Made by a program: the position numbers and the translations under genes. Positions 53,187 to 63,006 of a stretch of DNA of 64,000 nucleotides are shown here, piece after piece (the stretch's first letter is position 1; each line of letters starts with the position of its first letter). The notes beneath the pieces were generated by a model. The model ran no database searches and was not told the origin of the DNA. It saw only the letters and a program-made list of their open reading frames with translations. This DNA is from Biomaibacter acetigenes (GTDB lineage Bacteria; Bacillota; Thermosediminibacteria; Thermosediminibacterales; Tepidanaerobacteraceae): NCBI RefSeq assembly GCF_003691585.1, contig NZ_CP033169.1, positions 2,046,001 to 2,110,000 on the forward strand. Direction: 5' to 3'.

Positions 53187-54935
53187 TTAAACCTCAGGGT
53201 ACAGCGGCCGTTTCGTGTAATGGGTGTGGAGCAGGTGGTGGGATTTTTCGCTCAGAGGTTTCCCCAAAAATTCCTTGTAAAGGGTCTGAACAGCCGGGTT
53301 TTCATGGGATTTTCTGAGTTTCATGCTGCGGTCCACTTCATATATGGCATTTCCTCTTACCTCACGGTAATCTGTATCCCAACGCTCTTCGGAGCTCAGG
53401 ATTGGCTGGCCGCCACCACCCACGCATCCGCCGGGGCAGCACATGATTTCTATGAAGTGGTAGTTGGCTTCCCCGTTCTTAACGCGATCCAGCACCTTGC
53501 GTGCATTGGATAGGCCGTGGGCTACCGCCACATTGACCTTAGTACCATCCACATCTATGGTGGCTTCCTTGATCCCTTCCACGCCGCGGACACTCGTAAA
53601 TTCTATATTCTGGAGTTCTTTGCCGGTTACTACTTCATATACGGTCCTCAAAGCAGCTTCCATGACACCGCCGGTAGCTCCGAATATGGCGCCGGCGCCG
53701 GTGGATATACCCAGCGGATCGTCAAATTCCTCGTCAGGCAGCTTGCTGACATCTATCCCGGCCTCTTTCAGCATCCTGGAAAGCTCTCTGGTAGTCAAGG
53801 CCACATCCACATCCTGATAGCCGCTGGAGTTCATTTCCGGCCTCTGGGCTTCAAACTTCTTTGCAGTACAGGGCATTATAGAAACCACAAATATTTTTGA
53901 TGGATCTATACCCATCTTCTGGGCATAATAGGTCTTGGCCACCGCACCGAACATCTGCTGGGGAGACTTACAGGTGGATAGATTATCCAGGAATTCCGGA
54001 TAGTAATGTTCACAGAATTTAATCCATCCCGGGCTGCAGGACGTTATGAGCGGAAGTTTGCCGCCATGCTGCAATCTCTCAAGGAATTCATTTCCTTCTT
54101 CCATTATAGTCAAGTCGGCAGTAAAATCTGTGTCAAACACCCTGTCAAATCCCAGCCTTCTCAGAGCGGCAGGTAATTTCTTGGTTACTATGGCTCCCCT
54201 ACTTTCACCGAACTCCTCACCCAGAGAAACCCTGATAGCGGGAGCAGTCTGGACTATTACGTGCTTGTCAGGGTCAGCCAGGGCCTGCCATACCTTGTCG
54301 GTATCATCTTTCTCCTTCAGGGCACCTACCGGGCATGCCATTATGCACTGTCCGCAGTTGACGCAGGCCACTTCTGCAAGACTTAAGTCGAATACCGGTG
54401 CAATGATAGTGTTAAAGCCGCGGTGGTTGGGAGATATTACCCCAACACCCTGTACCTTATGGCAGGCGCTAACGCACCTGCGGCAAAGGATACATTTGGA
54501 TGCATCCCTGACGATAGATGGAGAAAAATCATCATAGCGGGGTGCATGTTTTTCTCCCGGGTATCTGATAGATTTTATTCCCAGTTCTTCGGCGAGCTTC
54601 TGGAGCTCACAGTTCAGGTTTCTGACGCAGGTGGGGCACTCCAGGTTGTGATCTGAGAGCAAGAGTTCGAGGGTGACCTTTCTGGATTCCCTCACTGCAG
54701 GTGAATTAGTTATTACTTCCATGCCCTCGGAAACCGGAAGAACACAGGAAGCTTGAAGAGCCCTGGCTCCTTTTACTTCCACCACACACATACGGCAGGC
54801 GCCAATTTCGTTTATTCCTTTTAAAAAGCATAGGGTCGGAATCCTGATATTAGCTTTATGGGCTGCTTCTAACACTGTAGATCCTTTGGGGACCTCTACT
54901 TTTTGACCATCTATGGTTAATGTTACCATTTCCAT
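53187..54935 (-). CDS. hydA: [FeFe]-hydrogenase catalytic subunit HydA, cluster 2
   Basis: 582 residues, intact. 2Fe-2S domain at the start, CPTCVRNLNCELQ, two 4Fe-4S clusters (CILCRRCVSAC; CVNCGQCIMACP), then H-cluster motifs TSCSPGWIKFCEHYYP, MPCTAKKFEAQR and MCCPGGCVGGGGQ. Electron-bifurcating HydABC enzymes make H2 from ferredoxin and NADH together. The ATG at 54935 follows GAGAGGTG; the longer reading has no such site. It is closely similar to HydA1 but with an uninterrupted frame. Confidence 0.94.
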   Translation of the reverse strand: MEMVTLTIDGQKVEVPKGSTVLEAAHKANIRIPTLCFLKGINEIGACRMCVVEVKGARALQASCVLPVSEGMEVITNSPAVRESRKVTLELLLSDHNLECPTCVRNLNCELQKLAEELGIKSIRYPGEKHAPRYDDFSPSIVRDASKCILCRRCVSACHKVQGVGVISPNHRGFNTIIAPVFDLSLAEVACVNCGQCIMACPVGALKEKDDTDKVWQALADPDKHVIVQTAPAIRVSLGEEFGESRGAIVTKKLPAALRRLGFDRVFDTDFTADLTIMEEGNEFLERLQHGGKLPLITSCSPGWIKFCEHYYPEFLDNLSTCKSPQQMFGAVAKTYYAQKMGIDPSKIFVVSIMPCTAKKFEAQRPEMNSSGYQDVDVALTTRELSRMLKEAGIDVSKLPDEEFDDPLGISTGAGAIFGATGGVMEAALRTVYEVVTGKELQNIEFTSVRGVEGIKEATIDVDGTKVNVAVAHGLSNARKVLDRVKNGEANYHFIEIMCCPGGCVGGGGQPILSSEERWDTDYREVRGNAIYEVDRSMKLRKSHENPAVQTLYKEFLGKPLSEKSHHLLHTHYTKRPLYPEV

Positions 54936-54961
54936 GATTTCACCTCTCCCTTCCACACAAA

Positions 54962-56754
54962 TTAAGCTCTTGCTATAGCGCCAAAGGGGCATCTGTCGAA
55001 ACAGCTGTTGCATTTTATGCATTTTTCTTTATCAATTACATGAGGCTGTTTTCTTTCACCGCTGATAGCTCCTGTGGGGCATACCTTTACGCACAGGCCA
55101 CATCCCCGACACTTGTCAGCCATGACCTCGTAATGAATCAAAGCTTTGCAGGCACCGGCCGGACATCTCTTTTCTTTTATATGAGCCTCATATTCATCCC
55201 TGAAATAGCGGATGGTGGACAGCACGGGATTCGGAGCGGTCTGCCCCAATCCACATAAGGCCGAAGCTTTTATACTTTTGGCCAGGTTCTCCAGCAGCTC
55301 TATATCTCCTTCCTTGCCCTCGCCGTTGGTTATACGTTCCAATATTTCCAGCATTCTCTTGGTACCTATACGGCAAGGAGGACATTTACCGCAGGACTCG
55401 TCCTGAGTGAATGTCAGGAAAAACTTTGCTATATCCACCATGCAGTTATCTTCATCCATTACAATCATACCGCCGGAACCCATCATGGAGCCTGCCTGAG
55501 TAAGCGTGTCATACTCTATGGGCATATCCAGAAGCGATGCCGGAATACATCCACCGGAAGGACCGCCGGTCTGAACCGCCTTGAATTTCTTTCCATTAGG
55601 AATGCCGCCGCCGATCTCATATATCACTTCCCTTAGAGTTGTTCCCATAGGTATTTCCACAAGACCGGTATTGTTTATCTTACCGCCCACGGCAAAAACC
55701 TTGGTACCCTTGCTCCTTTCGGTGCCGATGCTGGCAAACCAGTCAGCGCCCTTTAATATTATCTCCGGGATATTGGCGTAGGTCTCCACATTATTTATAA
55801 TGGTGGGTTTACCCCATAATCCCTCATTGGCAGGGAATGGCGGCCTGGGCCTGGGCTCACCGCGGCGTCCTTCCACCGAAGCCAGCAGAGCCGTTTCTTC
55901 TCCGCAAACAAAGGCGCCGGACCCTAACCTTAAAAATATATCAAAATTAAAGCCTGTGCCCAGAATATTCTTCCCAAGAAGTCCGCGTTCTCTTGCCTGG
56001 TTGATAGCTATTTCCAGCCTCTTTACAGCGATGGGATATTCAGCCCTTACATAGATATATCCTTCCTGGGCTCCTATAGCGTAGCCTGCTATTTCCATGG
56101 CTTCCAGCACGGAATGGGGGTCGCCTTCCAGAACGCTCCTGTCCATGAAAGCGCCAGGGTCACCTTCATCGGCATTGCAAACTACATACTTAATATCACC
56201 TTTGGCATTAGCTGCAAACTGCCACTTGTTGCCGGTGGGAAATCCTCCGCCCCCACGACCCCGGAGTCCTGATTTTTAATCTCATCTATGACTTCCTGAG
56301 GTTTCATCTGAGTCAAAACTTTAGCCAAGGCTTTGTATCCATCGTTAGCTATATATTCTTCAATGACTTCGGGATTTATGAGACCACAGTTTCTCAGGGC
56401 TATACGCTTTTGTTTTTTGTAGAAATCAATATCCGTCAGTGAACGCAAACGTTCTTCGGTAAGATGTTCTTTATATAGCAGCCGTTCCACTATGCGGCCT
56501 TTTACCAGGTGCTCTTCAACTATCTCGGGTACATCCTCTGCTTTAACCCTGCAGTAGTAGCTGCCTTCGGGATATATCAAAACATTGGGCCCCAGTTCGC
56601 AAAGACCGAGACAGCCCGTCTGAACAACTCTAACTTCTTTAGAAAGGCCCCGCTTTTCTATCTCTTTTTGAAAAGTCTCCATAACATTCTCGCTACCGGA
56701 AGCTGTACAACCGGTCCCTTTACATACGAGCACATGGGCTCTATAAATTTCCAT
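54962..56754 (-). CDS. hydB: NuoF/HydB-type subunit, cluster 2 (frame broken)
   Basis: Read across one missing A (A5 where A6 fits, near 56275) about 597 residues. Thioredoxin-like 2Fe-2S domain, NuoF core ([13 protein letters not shown] once corrected; [18 protein letters not shown]), [18 protein letters not shown], and C-terminal ferredoxin clusters [12 protein letters not shown] and [12 protein letters not shown]. It binds FMN and NAD(H) and is the probable bifurcation site of HydABC. It lacks the GltD-like part seen in cluster 1 and keeps the ordinary two-cluster tail instead. Confidence 0.9.
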
Positions 56755-56786
56755 TTAAACCCCTCCTAAGCTCTTCCCTATTTTTA

Positions 56787-57161
56787 TTAAATATTAGGTA
56801 TTACCCAATCATCGATGACCTGATTGTTGATAATGTGCTTTACCACAATCTGGCGGGCTTTTTCCTCATTAACGTTCACATAAGTTACTTTTGGCTGGTT
56901 TGGTTTAATTACGTCCACCAGTGGCTCAAATTTGCAAAGGCCTATACAGCCGGTCTCAGTAACAATGACATTATCAAGATTTCTCTTTTTGATCTCATCC
57001 AGAATGGCCAGCATGGCCTGCCTGGCTCCGGCGGCAATTCCGCAGGTTCCCATGCCTACAACTACACGGGTTTTTGTTTCATTGTCCTTTCTTAAATTGA
57101 TTAAATCCTTTGCCTGGTCCCTTATTTTCTCCAGTTCCTCTATAGATTTTATCACGGCCAT
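56787..57161 (-). CDS. Thioredoxin-like 2Fe-2S ferredoxin, cluster 2
   Basis: 124 residues: an N-terminal helical stretch (IEELEKIRDQAKDLI), then VGMGTCGIAAGARQ and TETGCIGLCKFEPLVDVI, the four cysteines of a 2Fe-2S thioredoxin-like ferredoxin. It ends IDDWVIPNI, as the cluster 1 homologue ends INEWVIPNV. It lies between HydB and the ATPase-like gene. Confidence 0.84.
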   Translation of the reverse strand: MAVIKSIEELEKIRDQAKDLINLRKDNETKTRVVVGMGTCGIAAGARQAMLAILDEIKKRNLDNVIVTETGCIGLCKFEPLVDVIKPNQPKVTYVNVNEEKARQIVVKHIINNQVIDDWVIPNI

Positions 57162-57163
57162 TT

Positions 57164-57711
57164 TTATGCACCTCCATTAATTTGCTTTAAATTGTCCTCC
57201 ACAAAGGTCTTTATCCAGTCAAGCACCATAGGATTGGATATGGGCACATCCTGCAGGGTCTTTTTTATTTCCCGGGTATCCAGCACAAATTCTTGACCGT
57301 CGACCCGGTGGCGGTATATAAAATCCAGTTCGGGATTTGCCGCCACCAGCAAGACCATGGTATCCGCCATACTGCCCAGCGGCGCTCTATCTATATGGCT
57401 TCTGACAAAACTTGCCCGGATACTGGTCCCCTCTCCAATCCTTGAAATGATATCAAGCTGTCCCCCACAGCATTTTGCGGCCTGCTCAAACAGGGGTATC
57501 CCCAGACCAACCTTTCTGGTGGTCCTGGTCGTAAAAAATGGGTCCTTCACTTTTTCTAAGGTGTGTTCATCCATTCCCCTGCCGTTGTCTTTATTTCTAT
57601 GATCATGAGGTCATTCTTAATATCCTCGCATATTTTTATCTCTATAAGTGACGCTCCTGCGCTGATGGAGTTTTGTACAATATCCAGAACATGTAAAGAA
57701 AGTTCCTTCAT
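57164..57711 (-). CDS. HATPase-domain (GHKL) protein of the hydrogenase cluster (frame broken)
   Basis: Read across a missing A (A3 where A4 fits, near 57591) 182 residues: MKELSLHVLDIVQNSISAGA (N-box), EIKDNGRGMDEHTL (G1), then TTRTTRKVGLGIPLF (G2) and GEGTSIRASF, a histidine-kinase/anti-sigma-like ATPase with no phospho-acceptor domain, and a C-terminal extension. Similar genes lie in many HydABC clusters of Firmicutes; the role is unknown but probably regulatory. It starts two bases after the HydC2 stop. Confidence 0.8.
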
Positions 57712-57713
57712 GG

Positions 57714-58201
57714 TTATTCATATTTTTGCAGGATTTCTGGAACTTTGTCGGGGGTGAGTCTTCCGTATACCTCGTCATTGATTATAATGGTCGGCGCAAG
57801 GCCACATGCTCCCACACAGCGGCAGGCATCCAGGGAAAACTTTGCATCATTGGTGGTATCTCCCACTTTTATGCCCAGTTCCTTTTCCAGCCTGTCAAGA
57901 ACCTTGTTGGCACCCCTTACATAACAGGCTGTACCCAGGCAAACCCTGATCTGATATTTACCCCTGGGCTTGAGGTTGAAGAAAGAATAAAATGTTATGG
58001 TGCTATAAACTTCACTCAAGGTTATATTCAGGGCTTCTGCCACCTTTTTTGCACCTCGAGGGGCAGATATCCCACTATACCCTGGGCTTCCTGCAGTGCC
58101 TGAAGCAAAGCTCCTCTTTGACCCTTATACTTTTCCAGCATTTCATCAACCTTGTTTAGTTTTTGTTCTAACTCAAAGTCTCTTTTAACAGCAGCTTCCA
58201 T
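57714..58201 (-). CDS. hydC: NuoE/HydC-type 2Fe-2S subunit, cluster 2 (frame broken)
   Basis: Read across a missing A (A6 where A7 fits, near 58040) 162 residues: GALLQALQEAQGIVGYLPLEVQ, then AEALNITLSEVYSTITFYSFF and the 2Fe-2S set CLGTACYVRG with CRCVGACGLAPTIII. NAD(H)-side partner of HydB. GAGGA lies upstream of the ATG at 58201. Confidence 0.87.
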
Positions 58202-58259
58202 TTTTCATCCTCTCCTCCTAAAGTAATAGTGTTCTTTTTCACATTAATGTTTAAAATGC

Positions 58260-59006
58260 TCACTCTTTTATTATTACGCGCCTCCCTTCCTTTGCTTCAA
58301 AAGCCTTTCTAATTTCTAAAAAACTTGGTGATTCCAGATATAAAAAGGTTTTCTGAAAAACCATTTCTTTCAATCTGTGGGCATCAGATGAGGTTATAAC
58401 ACAAATTTTGTCTGAAATTGAAAATTTCTTTCTCGCCTCGGTTTCGCATATATTTCTCGATATTTCTACGGCAGTTAATTTTAAGTTCTCCGGGATAAAC
58501 CCGAGCTGCCCCCATAAACTGTAAGTCCTTCTATCTATATGCGCTGGAACAAGCATTCCCCCCATTTCAAACACCCTCTGAGAAATCTCCTCAGCAGTAA
58601 GGGAAGCTGCCGCCAGCAGCATCTGCTCTTCTTCATCTATAACATTGGATTCTTTATCTACAATTTGCTGTCTGCCAAAAAATTCAGGGTTATTTTTTCT
58701 CGGAGGAAGATGGCTGTAAACATATTCCTGCCACTCCGCCATAATGCTTAAATCCTCAAAAAACACAAGCAGATGGACTTCCTCGGCACTTTCCACTTCC
58801 ATGCCGGGGATTACAAGGATATCATAATCTTTTGCGGCCTCCTGTACCGGCTTTACATTTTTTGCGCTGTTATGGTCACAAATACCTATTATTTTTGTTC
58901 CCATTAATCTTGCCATATTTAAAATATTTGCGGGATTCATATCATCATCTGCACATGGTGACAGGCATGTATGAATGTGTAAATCTGCCGGATATTGCTT
59001 CAACAT
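58260..59006 (-). CDS. PHP-domain metal-dependent phosphoesterase-like protein
   Basis: 248 residues. DLHIHTCLSPCADDDM carries the HxH metal ligands, GICDHNSAK the next Asp/His, PGMEVESAEEVH a Glu, and VITSSDAHRLKEM the final DxH. PHP domains hydrolyse phosphoesters; this type recurs in [FeFe]-hydrogenase clusters and its substrate is unknown. Overlaps the DRTGG gene. Confidence 0.84.
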   Translation of the reverse strand: MLKQYPADLHIHTCLSPCADDDMNPANILNMARLMGTKIIGICDHNSAKNVKPVQEAAKDYDILVIPGMEVESAEEVHLLVFFEDLSIMAEWQEYVYSHLPPRKNNPEFFGRQQIVDKESNVIDEEEQMLLAAASLTAEEISQRVFEMGGMLVPAHIDRRTYSLWGQLGFIPENLKLTAVEISRNICETEARKKFSISDKICVITSSDAHRLKEMVFQKTFLYLESPSFLEIRKAFEAKEGRRVIIKE

Positions 59007-59350
59007 TTTCCCCGGCTCCCGGTAAGTATATTATACAGTATACCGCATATTTCATAAACCGGCTTTGGTGTGGCAAAAATAGGTATATTTTCATCGTCAG
59101 CTTTTTTTATGGTATTTTCATCAACCTCTACTCCCTCAGCCACTATAATCCCGGAAAGACCCAGCAGTGAAGCAACAGCGACTATGTTCTGATGGCTCTG
59201 AATTGTCACCCAAACCTGATTCTCTCTTGCATGGGCCATCACCCAGCTCAGAAGATCGGAAGCATAGCCACCTTCCACCTGTCTATTTTCATCCATCTTA
59301 CTGGTAAGTAATTTAAGCTCAAGCTTTTCCCGTAATTCAAGTAAGGTCAT
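59000..59350 (-). CDS. DRTGG-domain protein
   Basis: 116 residues. Fold-type DRTGG (HPr kinase N-terminal-like): ELKLLTSKMDENRQVEGGYASDLLSWVM, IQSHQNIVAVASLLGLSGI and the end KPVYEICGILYNIL. No catalytic lysine loop. It belongs to the regulatory module of cluster 2 and starts in an ATGA overlap with the upstream gene. Confidence 0.78.
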   Translation of the reverse strand: MTLLELREKLELKLLTSKMDENRQVEGGYASDLLSWVMAHARENQVWVTIQSHQNIVAVASLLGLSGIIVAEGVEVDENTIKKADDENIPIFATPKPVYEICGILYNILTGSRGKC

Positions 59351-60695
59351 TTGATATCACCCCCCTTGCTTTTTTCCATGGTAGGAGGCAATTTCTGAGA
59401 AAGGTCCAGCATTTCTGCCGCCAGTTGTTTAACCTTGTCTCTGAGCTTGAATACACAGTCAGTTTCGTTTGCTTTACCCTGTACTATATCCTCAGCAAGA
59501 GCCCGGCAATTGGGAGAACCGCAGCTACCGCAATCCAGCCCTGGCAGTTCCTTCAGGGTCTTTTCCAGCTGCTCCATTTTCTGAATTGCCCTCACAATAT
59601 CATTATCGAGTTTGAGAGATGGTTTGGGAAGGATTTTTTCCTCAAAACTGTAGTATCCATTTTCAAATCCTTCAATAACATCTTTACGTTTGAGAGAACT
59701 TTCACATCCCAGCTTTTCAGATAACCTTCGAATCCTAACCCTTGCGACGAACTGGTTTTCTACCGTCAGCGCTCCCCCGATACAGCCCCCTATACATGCT
59801 TGACACTCAATATAATCTATATCGGAGAGCTTGTTTAGCTCTATCTCCTCTAAAACCCCAATACAGTTATTGATTCCATCCACCGCCAGGTGGTTCTCCC
59901 CGCCTATAGCCAGATTCTCTCCGCCAGCTCTCCCCCAGCCTATACCAAGGCCGGAAGCTCTACCAAAAATGGTTTTATATTCATCATCACTGCTTAAATT
60001 TTTGATCACTTCGCCATACACGTTTGCTATCGACAGCACACCATCCACATAAGATCTTTTGGTGCCTACAGGCTGTTTTATGGAAGTAACCTTGGCCGGA
60101 CAGGGACTTATAAAGAAGACGCCGATTTCTTCATTTTTTAATCCATATGCTTGAACCAGCATTTCTTTTGCCCTCTTGGCAGCTATTTCCATAGGTGCCT
60201 TTATCGGGATAATATTCTTGATAAGCTCCGGAAACCTGACCTGTATAAGCCTTAGTACCGCCGGGCATGATGATGATATAAGGGGTCTTACGTCTTTATG
60301 CCGTTTTATATATTCCTTTATAGCAATGGATACTTCTTCAGCTGCCAGCGGCACTTCATAGACTTCATCAAAACCTATTTTTTAAGGGCACTCAGTACAC
60401 TCTTTAAAGAAGTATCTTCTTTGAATTGACCAAAAAAACTGGGCGCTGGCAACGCCACCTTGATTTTGAATTCCTTAAGCCTTTCAAGGCTGTCAGCTGC
60501 TGCATACTTTGCATGGTTTGGACATACCCTTATACATTCACCGCAGTCTATACATTTATTTTCCAGTATATGTGCCTTTCCGTTTCTTACCCTTATGGCT
60601 TCGGTAGGGCAGCCCTTTATACAATTCGTGCAGCCTTTACACTTTTCCAAATCCAGAGTTACTGAGTGATAGTATTGCCACAAGGATTTCACCAT
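59347..60695 (-). CDS. [FeFe]-hydrogenase-like large-subunit-domain protein (frame broken)
   Basis: Read across a missing A (A6 where A7 fits, near 60385) 449 residues: two 4Fe-4S clusters (CKGCTNCIKGCP; CIDCGECIRVCP), a hydrogenase-like domain with SSSCPAVLRLI, SPCPAKVTS and ECQACIGGCIGG, and a C-terminal four-Cys motif CGSCGSPNCRA. The three H-cluster-region cysteine motifs persist but side residues differ from HydA1/HydA2. It has no PAS or kinase part of its own; the neighbours supply DRTGG and ATPase domains, so it looks like a dispersed H2/redox sensor. It ends in an ATGA overlap. Confidence 0.83.
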
Positions 60696-60706
60696 CTTTC
60701 GTTTGG

Positions 60707-61516
60707 CTATAAGTTGATAATCATTCTTACTGTTGTTCCTATTCCGATAACAGAACTTATTTCAAAAATGTCAGAAAACTTCTTCATATTGGGAAGACCC
60801 ATGCCTGCCCCAAAACCCAATTCCCTGATTCGGTCCGGAGCCGTGGAAAAACCCTCCTGCATGGCTTTATCGATATCCGCTATACCGGGACCGGTATCAT
60901 CGGCGACAACTTCAATATATTTAGGAGTGATGTTAAAGCTCAAGTTCCCCTTTTCTGCATGTATGACTATGTTCATTTCTGCTTCATATGCGGCTATGGA
61001 AACCTTTCTAATGACTGCTGAATCTACTCCAATTTGTTTCAAGATTTTTTTAGCCTGTTCGGTAGCCTTACCGGCATTGTTAAAATCATTGCCTGTAATT
61101 TCATAATTTAATTTCATAACCTGGAGAGCTTCCTGTTGTCTCGGTAAGGCTCCGGAACTGCAGGAGAATTTTGTCGGTTCTCCTCTTAATCCTTCCCGGT
61201 ATAATATTCCGCAGGTTTCGTACAGAGGGTATCTGGTCGAAAGAAGCGGTAACCTTTGCTGCTTTGCCAGTTCTATAACATCACCCGCCGGAACTTTGCC
61301 CCTGACAAAAACGATAGCCGCAAAATCCGACATACTGGCAGTTTGGATTATCTGACGGTGAGTAAGACCCGTAAGAAGTATAGCATTTGTCTTGGTGTCA
61401 GCCAGAATATCACTTATGAGGTCTGCACCGCAAGCATTGTTCACTTCTATATCCAGGAGTTCTTCCCCCCATAATATTTCTGCCTGTAATATGTCTTTAA
61501 TTCTGGAAAGCTTCAT
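60707..61516 (-). CDS. DRTGG domain fused to anti-sigma-type HATPase
   Basis: 269 residues. The first 115 are a DRTGG domain (ILLTGLTHRQIIQTASMSDFAAIV). The rest is a small ATP-binding domain with AAYEAEMNIVIHAEKG (N-box), DDTGPGIADIDKAM (G1) and FGAGMGLPNMKKFSD (G2), as in RsbT/RsbW-type kinases and anti-sigma factors. It starts in an ATGA overlap with rex. It could phosphorylate or bind a partner in response to the hydrogenase-like sensor. Confidence 0.82.
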   Translation of the reverse strand: MKLSRIKDILQAEILWGEELLDIEVNNACGADLISDILADTKTNAILLTGLTHRQIIQTASMSDFAAIVFVRGKVPAGDVIELAKQQRLPLLSTRYPLYETCGILYREGLRGEPTKFSCSSGALPRQQEALQVMKLNYEITGNDFNNAGKATEQAKKILKQIGVDSAVIRKVSIAAYEAEMNIVIHAEKGNLSFNITPKYIEVVADDTGPGIADIDKAMQEGFSTAPDRIRELGFGAGMGLPNMKKFSDIFEISSVIGIGTTVRMIINL

Positions 61517-62145
61517 CTGGTATCCTCCAGATAGTAGGTCAGGTATTCAAGCTGTGCGGCCAGGTCAACCCTCCGAAGCATCACATTTTCTCCGGTATTT
61601 ATATTTACTGGGGCGAAATTAATGATACCTCTAATTCCGGCTTCTATAAGCTTATCTGCTACATCCTGGGCAGCTGCGGCCGGTACGGCAATGATACCCA
61701 GCTCAATGTTAAAAGCTTTTGCTTTTTCCTTCAGTGAATCCAGCGGGCATATTTCTATACCTGCCAGCTTCTTACCTATCTTGTTGGGATCGGTATCAAA
61801 TATGCAGGTTATATCGAATCCTCTCTCATAAAAACCCTTATATTGTGATAGGGCTTTTCCCAGATTACCGGCACCCACGATAGCCACCGGCCATCTTCTG
61901 CCGAGCCCAAGTATTTTCATTATATAGTTATACAGTTCTCTGGAATTATAACCAACACCTCTCGTTCCGAATTCTCCAAAATAAGCCAGGTCCTTTCGCA
62001 CCTGGGCGGGAGTTACTCCTGTAGCTCTTGCTATATGCTGGGAAGATACGGTGTTAATTCCCTTTTCATCAGCCTCTTTTAAATACCGTGAATACAGTGA
62101 TAACCTGCCTATAGTAGCATCGGGTATCTTGAACTTCTTAAACAT
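61513..62145 (-). CDS. rex: Redox-sensing transcriptional repressor Rex
   Basis: 210 residues. Winged helix with SSQHIARATGVTPAQVRKDLAYFGEFG, the Rex signature, and an NAD(H)-binding Rossmann domain with VAIVGAGNLGKAL, FDTDPNKIG and GIIAVPAAAAQ, then the C-terminal swapped helix. Rex binds DNA at low NADH/NAD+ ratio and releases when NADH rises. A near-perfect Rex operator lies 100 bases upstream, so it likely controls itself and the cluster behind it. Confidence 0.95.
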   Translation of the reverse strand: MFKKFKIPDATIGRLSLYSRYLKEADEKGINTVSSQHIARATGVTPAQVRKDLAYFGEFGTRGVGYNSRELYNYIMKILGLGRRWPVAIVGAGNLGKALSQYKGFYERGFDITCIFDTDPNKIGKKLAGIEICPLDSLKEKAKAFNIELGIIAVPAAAAQDVADKLIEAGIRGIINFAPVNINTGENVMLRRVDLAAQLEYLTYYLEDTR

Positions 62146-62245
62146 GTAAATTAATCACTCCCTTAATTTGATTTTAGCATAGTACCGGCTTTTTTACAAT
62201 AGAATCAAGAGAAAAAAATCACAAAGTTGTAATATTATTTTAGGA

Positions 62246-62263
62246 TTGTTAATATTTTAACAT
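62246..62263. promoter_or_regulatory. Rex operator
   Basis: TTGTTAATATTTTAACAT fits the clostridial Rex consensus TTGTTAA-N4-TTAACAA at 17 of 18 positions (N4 free). It overlaps the stop of the upstream ABC permease gene and precedes rex. Confidence 0.75.
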
Positions 62264-63006
62264 ATCCTTATTTCGCAATATTTCCATCTACAGATAACTT
62301 TTTCCACAAAATCCGTAAGCAAAAACAGCAAGAGTCCAATTAGGCTCATTCCCAGAATCCCGGAAAAAAGTTCATTGTAGTCCGCCCGGGTCCATGCATC
62401 CATTATGAAATATCCTATTCCACGGGTGGTGGCGAAGGTTTCTGTGAAAAACAACACCGAAAGGGCTGTCCCAAGACTTATCCTCAATGAGGTAAAGATT
62501 TCAGGCATGCATGCCGGAACCACCACATGTCTGTAAATGTCGGTTTTGCTGGCACCCAGACTTTTTATGGAATCCAGGCTCTGATACGGGATATTTTTTG
62601 AAGCATCCCTTGCGGTAACAACCATATGAAAAAATACAATTATGGATATAAGCAGTATGCGCGGCAAATCCCCTAATCCCAGCAACATAAGCAGCACCGG
62701 CAAAAATACAATTTTAGGAATCGGATAAAGGAGCAGTATTACAAAAGAAAAGAAATTATCCACCTTTTGCTCCCGGCCAAGCACCAACCCCATAGGAACT
62801 CCAACGCAAAAGGCCAGTATTAAACTGGCAAGGATCCGGTACAGGCTTACTGCCATATGTATTAACATGCCATCTTTCAAGAGATCCGTAAATGTTAAAA
62901 TTGTGGTATAGGGTGAAGGTATAACCGGCCCGGCTGTTATAGACAGCCCCTGCCAGATTGCCGCTATGAAAATAGCTGCAAAAATATAATGTTTTATTTT
63001 AATCAT
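62257..63006 (-). CDS. ABC transporter permease (SsuC/TauC/NrtB type)
   Basis: 249 residues, six spans. The EAA-type cytoplasmic loop reads SLDSIKSLGASKTDIYRHVVVPACMP, and ISLGTALSVLFFTE follows, as in nitrate/sulfonate/taurine importers. It starts in an ATGA overlap with the ATPase gene. Substrate unknown. Confidence 0.88.
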   Translation of the reverse strand: MIKIKHYIFAAIFIAAIWQGLSITAGPVIPSPYTTILTFTDLLKDGMLIHMAVSLYRILASLILAFCVGVPMGLVLGREQKVDNFFSFVILLLYPIPKIVFLPVLLMLLGLGDLPRILLISIIVFFHMVVTARDASKNIPYQSLDSIKSLGASKTDIYRHVVVPACMPEIFTSLRISLGTALSVLFFTETFATTRGIGYFIMDAWTRADYNELFSGILGMSLIGLLLFLLTDFVEKVICRWKYCEIRIC

